DNA of 6,137 nt from an uncultured Lachnospiraceae bacterium. GTDB lineage: Bacteria; Bacillota; Clostridia; Lachnospirales; Lachnospiraceae. How positions within the stretch are numbered: the first letter of the stretch is position 1; each line of letters begins with the position of its first letter. Made by a program: the position numbers and the translations under genes. The notes under the pieces are model-generated. The model saw nothing but the letters and a program-made list of their open reading frames with translations. It was not told the DNA's origin and did not search any database. Where the stretch lies: assembly GCA_905236365.1 (NCBI GenBank), contig CAJOPP010000187.1, positions 1 through 6,137 on the forward strand, in the 5' to 3' direction. Below, one piece after another: positions 6,091 to 6,137 of this stretch.

Positions 6091-6137
6091 CTATCAAAAC
6101 AGAGAAGAATATCACCGGTGCAAATCAAAAGTTACAG

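Noticed and set aside
6017..6115. 33-residue N-terminal extension of TrmL
   Set aside because: It would cross the TATAAT/TTCACA promoter, lacks a ribosome binding site and is not part of the family.
6113..6120. Palindrome CACCGGTG near the right edge
   Set aside because: It is only eight bases, with no extension, partner or gene context in the window; chance is enough.
1..6137. CRISPR array, tRNA or rRNA gene, insertion sequence or prophage
   Set aside because: I saw no regularly spaced long repeats, tRNA-like cloverleaf, transposase or phage-type gene; nearly all of the window is housekeeping or signalling coding sequence.

Overview
The window is a compact, ordinary-looking stretch of bacterial chromosome. 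All five genes are on the minus strand, in transcription order (high to low coordinate) trmL, mutS2, an OmpR-family response regulator, a membrane sensor histidine kinase, and yhaM, which runs off the left edge. AT-rich composition, strong AGGAGG-type ribosome binding sites, MutS2 with a C-terminal Smr domain, a YhaM-type exoribonuclease and the wording of the kinase H-box (HDFRSPL) all point to a Firmicute of class Clostridia. Lachnospiraceae is my best guess; this is inference from family resemblance, not a database result.

Right end (about 5400-6137): trmL (tRNA wobble ribose methyltransferase) has a good sigma-A-like promoter at 6063-6090. Between trmL and mutS2 lies about 130 bp containing short interlocking inverted and direct repeats built on CCCTGT/ACAGGG. 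One arrangement looks like an intrinsic terminator; another, mutually exclusive one is a 12-bp hairpin. A lone TATAAT follows just before mutS2. Centre (3001-5394): mutS2 encodes a full-length 797-residue MutS2 ATPase with intact Walker motifs and Smr domain.

Left half (1-2938): 62 bp after mutS2 comes a response regulator, then 14 bp later its kinase, which starts at GTG and looks translationally coupled. Then, 72 bp on, comes yhaM. I see no terminator or convincing promoter between mutS2 and yhaM, so these four genes could be read as one transcript. The yhaM start has an unusual layout: its Shine-Dalgarno lies 25 nt from the ATG, but a GNRA-capped hairpin fills the spacer. A perfect 12-nt inverted repeat lies in the two short gaps on either side of the two-component pair.

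Functionally the window joins nucleic-acid housekeeping enzymes (tRNA modification, MutS2 ribosome/DNA quality control, RNA 3'-end trimming) with a signalling pair whose stimulus cannot be read from sequence. No gap exceeds 300 bp. The last 47 bases (6091-6137) show no recognisable feature. I found no clearly new multi-gene system; the interesting material is in the intergenic RNA/DNA structure.
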